A DNA stretch of 5,347 nt, from contig CAKUHW010000096.1 of the NCBI GenBank assembly GCA_934659415.1, positions 1 to 5,347 on the forward strand, given 5' to 3'. Below, in pieces: positions 5,323 through 5,347 of the stretch. Below the pieces are notes generated by a model. It did no database searches and was not told the DNA's origin. It saw only the letters and a list, made by a program, of their open reading frames with translations. Each line of letters begins with the position of its first letter. The stretch's first letter is position 1. A program made the position numbers and the translations under genes. Origin of the DNA: an uncultured Oscillospiraceae bacterium (GTDB taxonomy: Bacteria > Bacillota > Clostridia > Oscillospirales > Oscillospiraceae).

Positions 5323-5347
5323 TCAGAAGGGCAGCCCCATGCCGCCC
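5323..5347 (-). CDS. C-terminal end of a convergent gene (last 7 codons)
   Basis: On the minus strand the right edge reads G-G-M-G-L-P-F followed by a TGA at 5325-5323. This ends 27 bp before a terminator that would serve it. The Gly/Met-rich tail ending in PF is compatible with several small proteins (YbaB/EbfC-type tails look similar), but seven residues do not identify the gene. The convergent arrangement and the bidirectional terminator are the main support. Confidence 0.4.

Overview
The window is GC-rich, densely coded DNA. It most resembles a gut Clostridia genome of the Oscillospiraceae kind (Flavonifractor or Lawsonibacter-like). The reasons are the strong AGGAG-type ribosome sites, the DUF975 membrane protein, a eukaryotic-type NADP isocitrate dehydrogenase start, and a BlaI/M56 regulator pair typical of that group. 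The taxonomic call is an inference from gene families and composition.

Layout, left to right. Positions 1-45 (minus) hold the first 15 codons of a probable icd. A GC-rich hairpin at 71-97 separates it from a complete DUF975 integral membrane protein gene (107-1126, minus). A 182-bp divergent control region (1127-1308) holds a minus-strand promoter for DUF975, a central AT-cored palindrome, a plus-strand promoter with TTGACA, and two nearly identical 16-bp operator palindromes centred 30 bp apart. The plus-strand operon follows: a 124-aa BlaI/MecI-family repressor (1309-1683) overlaps by 8 nt a 1187-aa M56 (BlaR1-type) membrane metalloprotease (1676-5239). A 19-bp perfect-stem terminator at 5251-5295 ends the operon. 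At 5323-5347 (minus) lies the last seven codons of a convergent gene.

The repressor and protease look like a self-regulated signalling pair. By analogy with BlaR1/BlaI, the membrane protein would sense something outside the cell, its cytoplasmic HEXXH site would become active, the repressor would be cleaved or inactivated, and the tandem operators would be released. The protease half looks intact, but the outer sensor is not a penicillin-binding domain. It is about 840 residues made of a PQQ/propeller-like stretch, two calcium-loop FG-GAP-like repeats and a duplicated C-terminal module. No beta-lactamase or other target gene lies beside it, so the signal and the regulon are unknown. This pair and its unusual operators are the most interesting content of the window.
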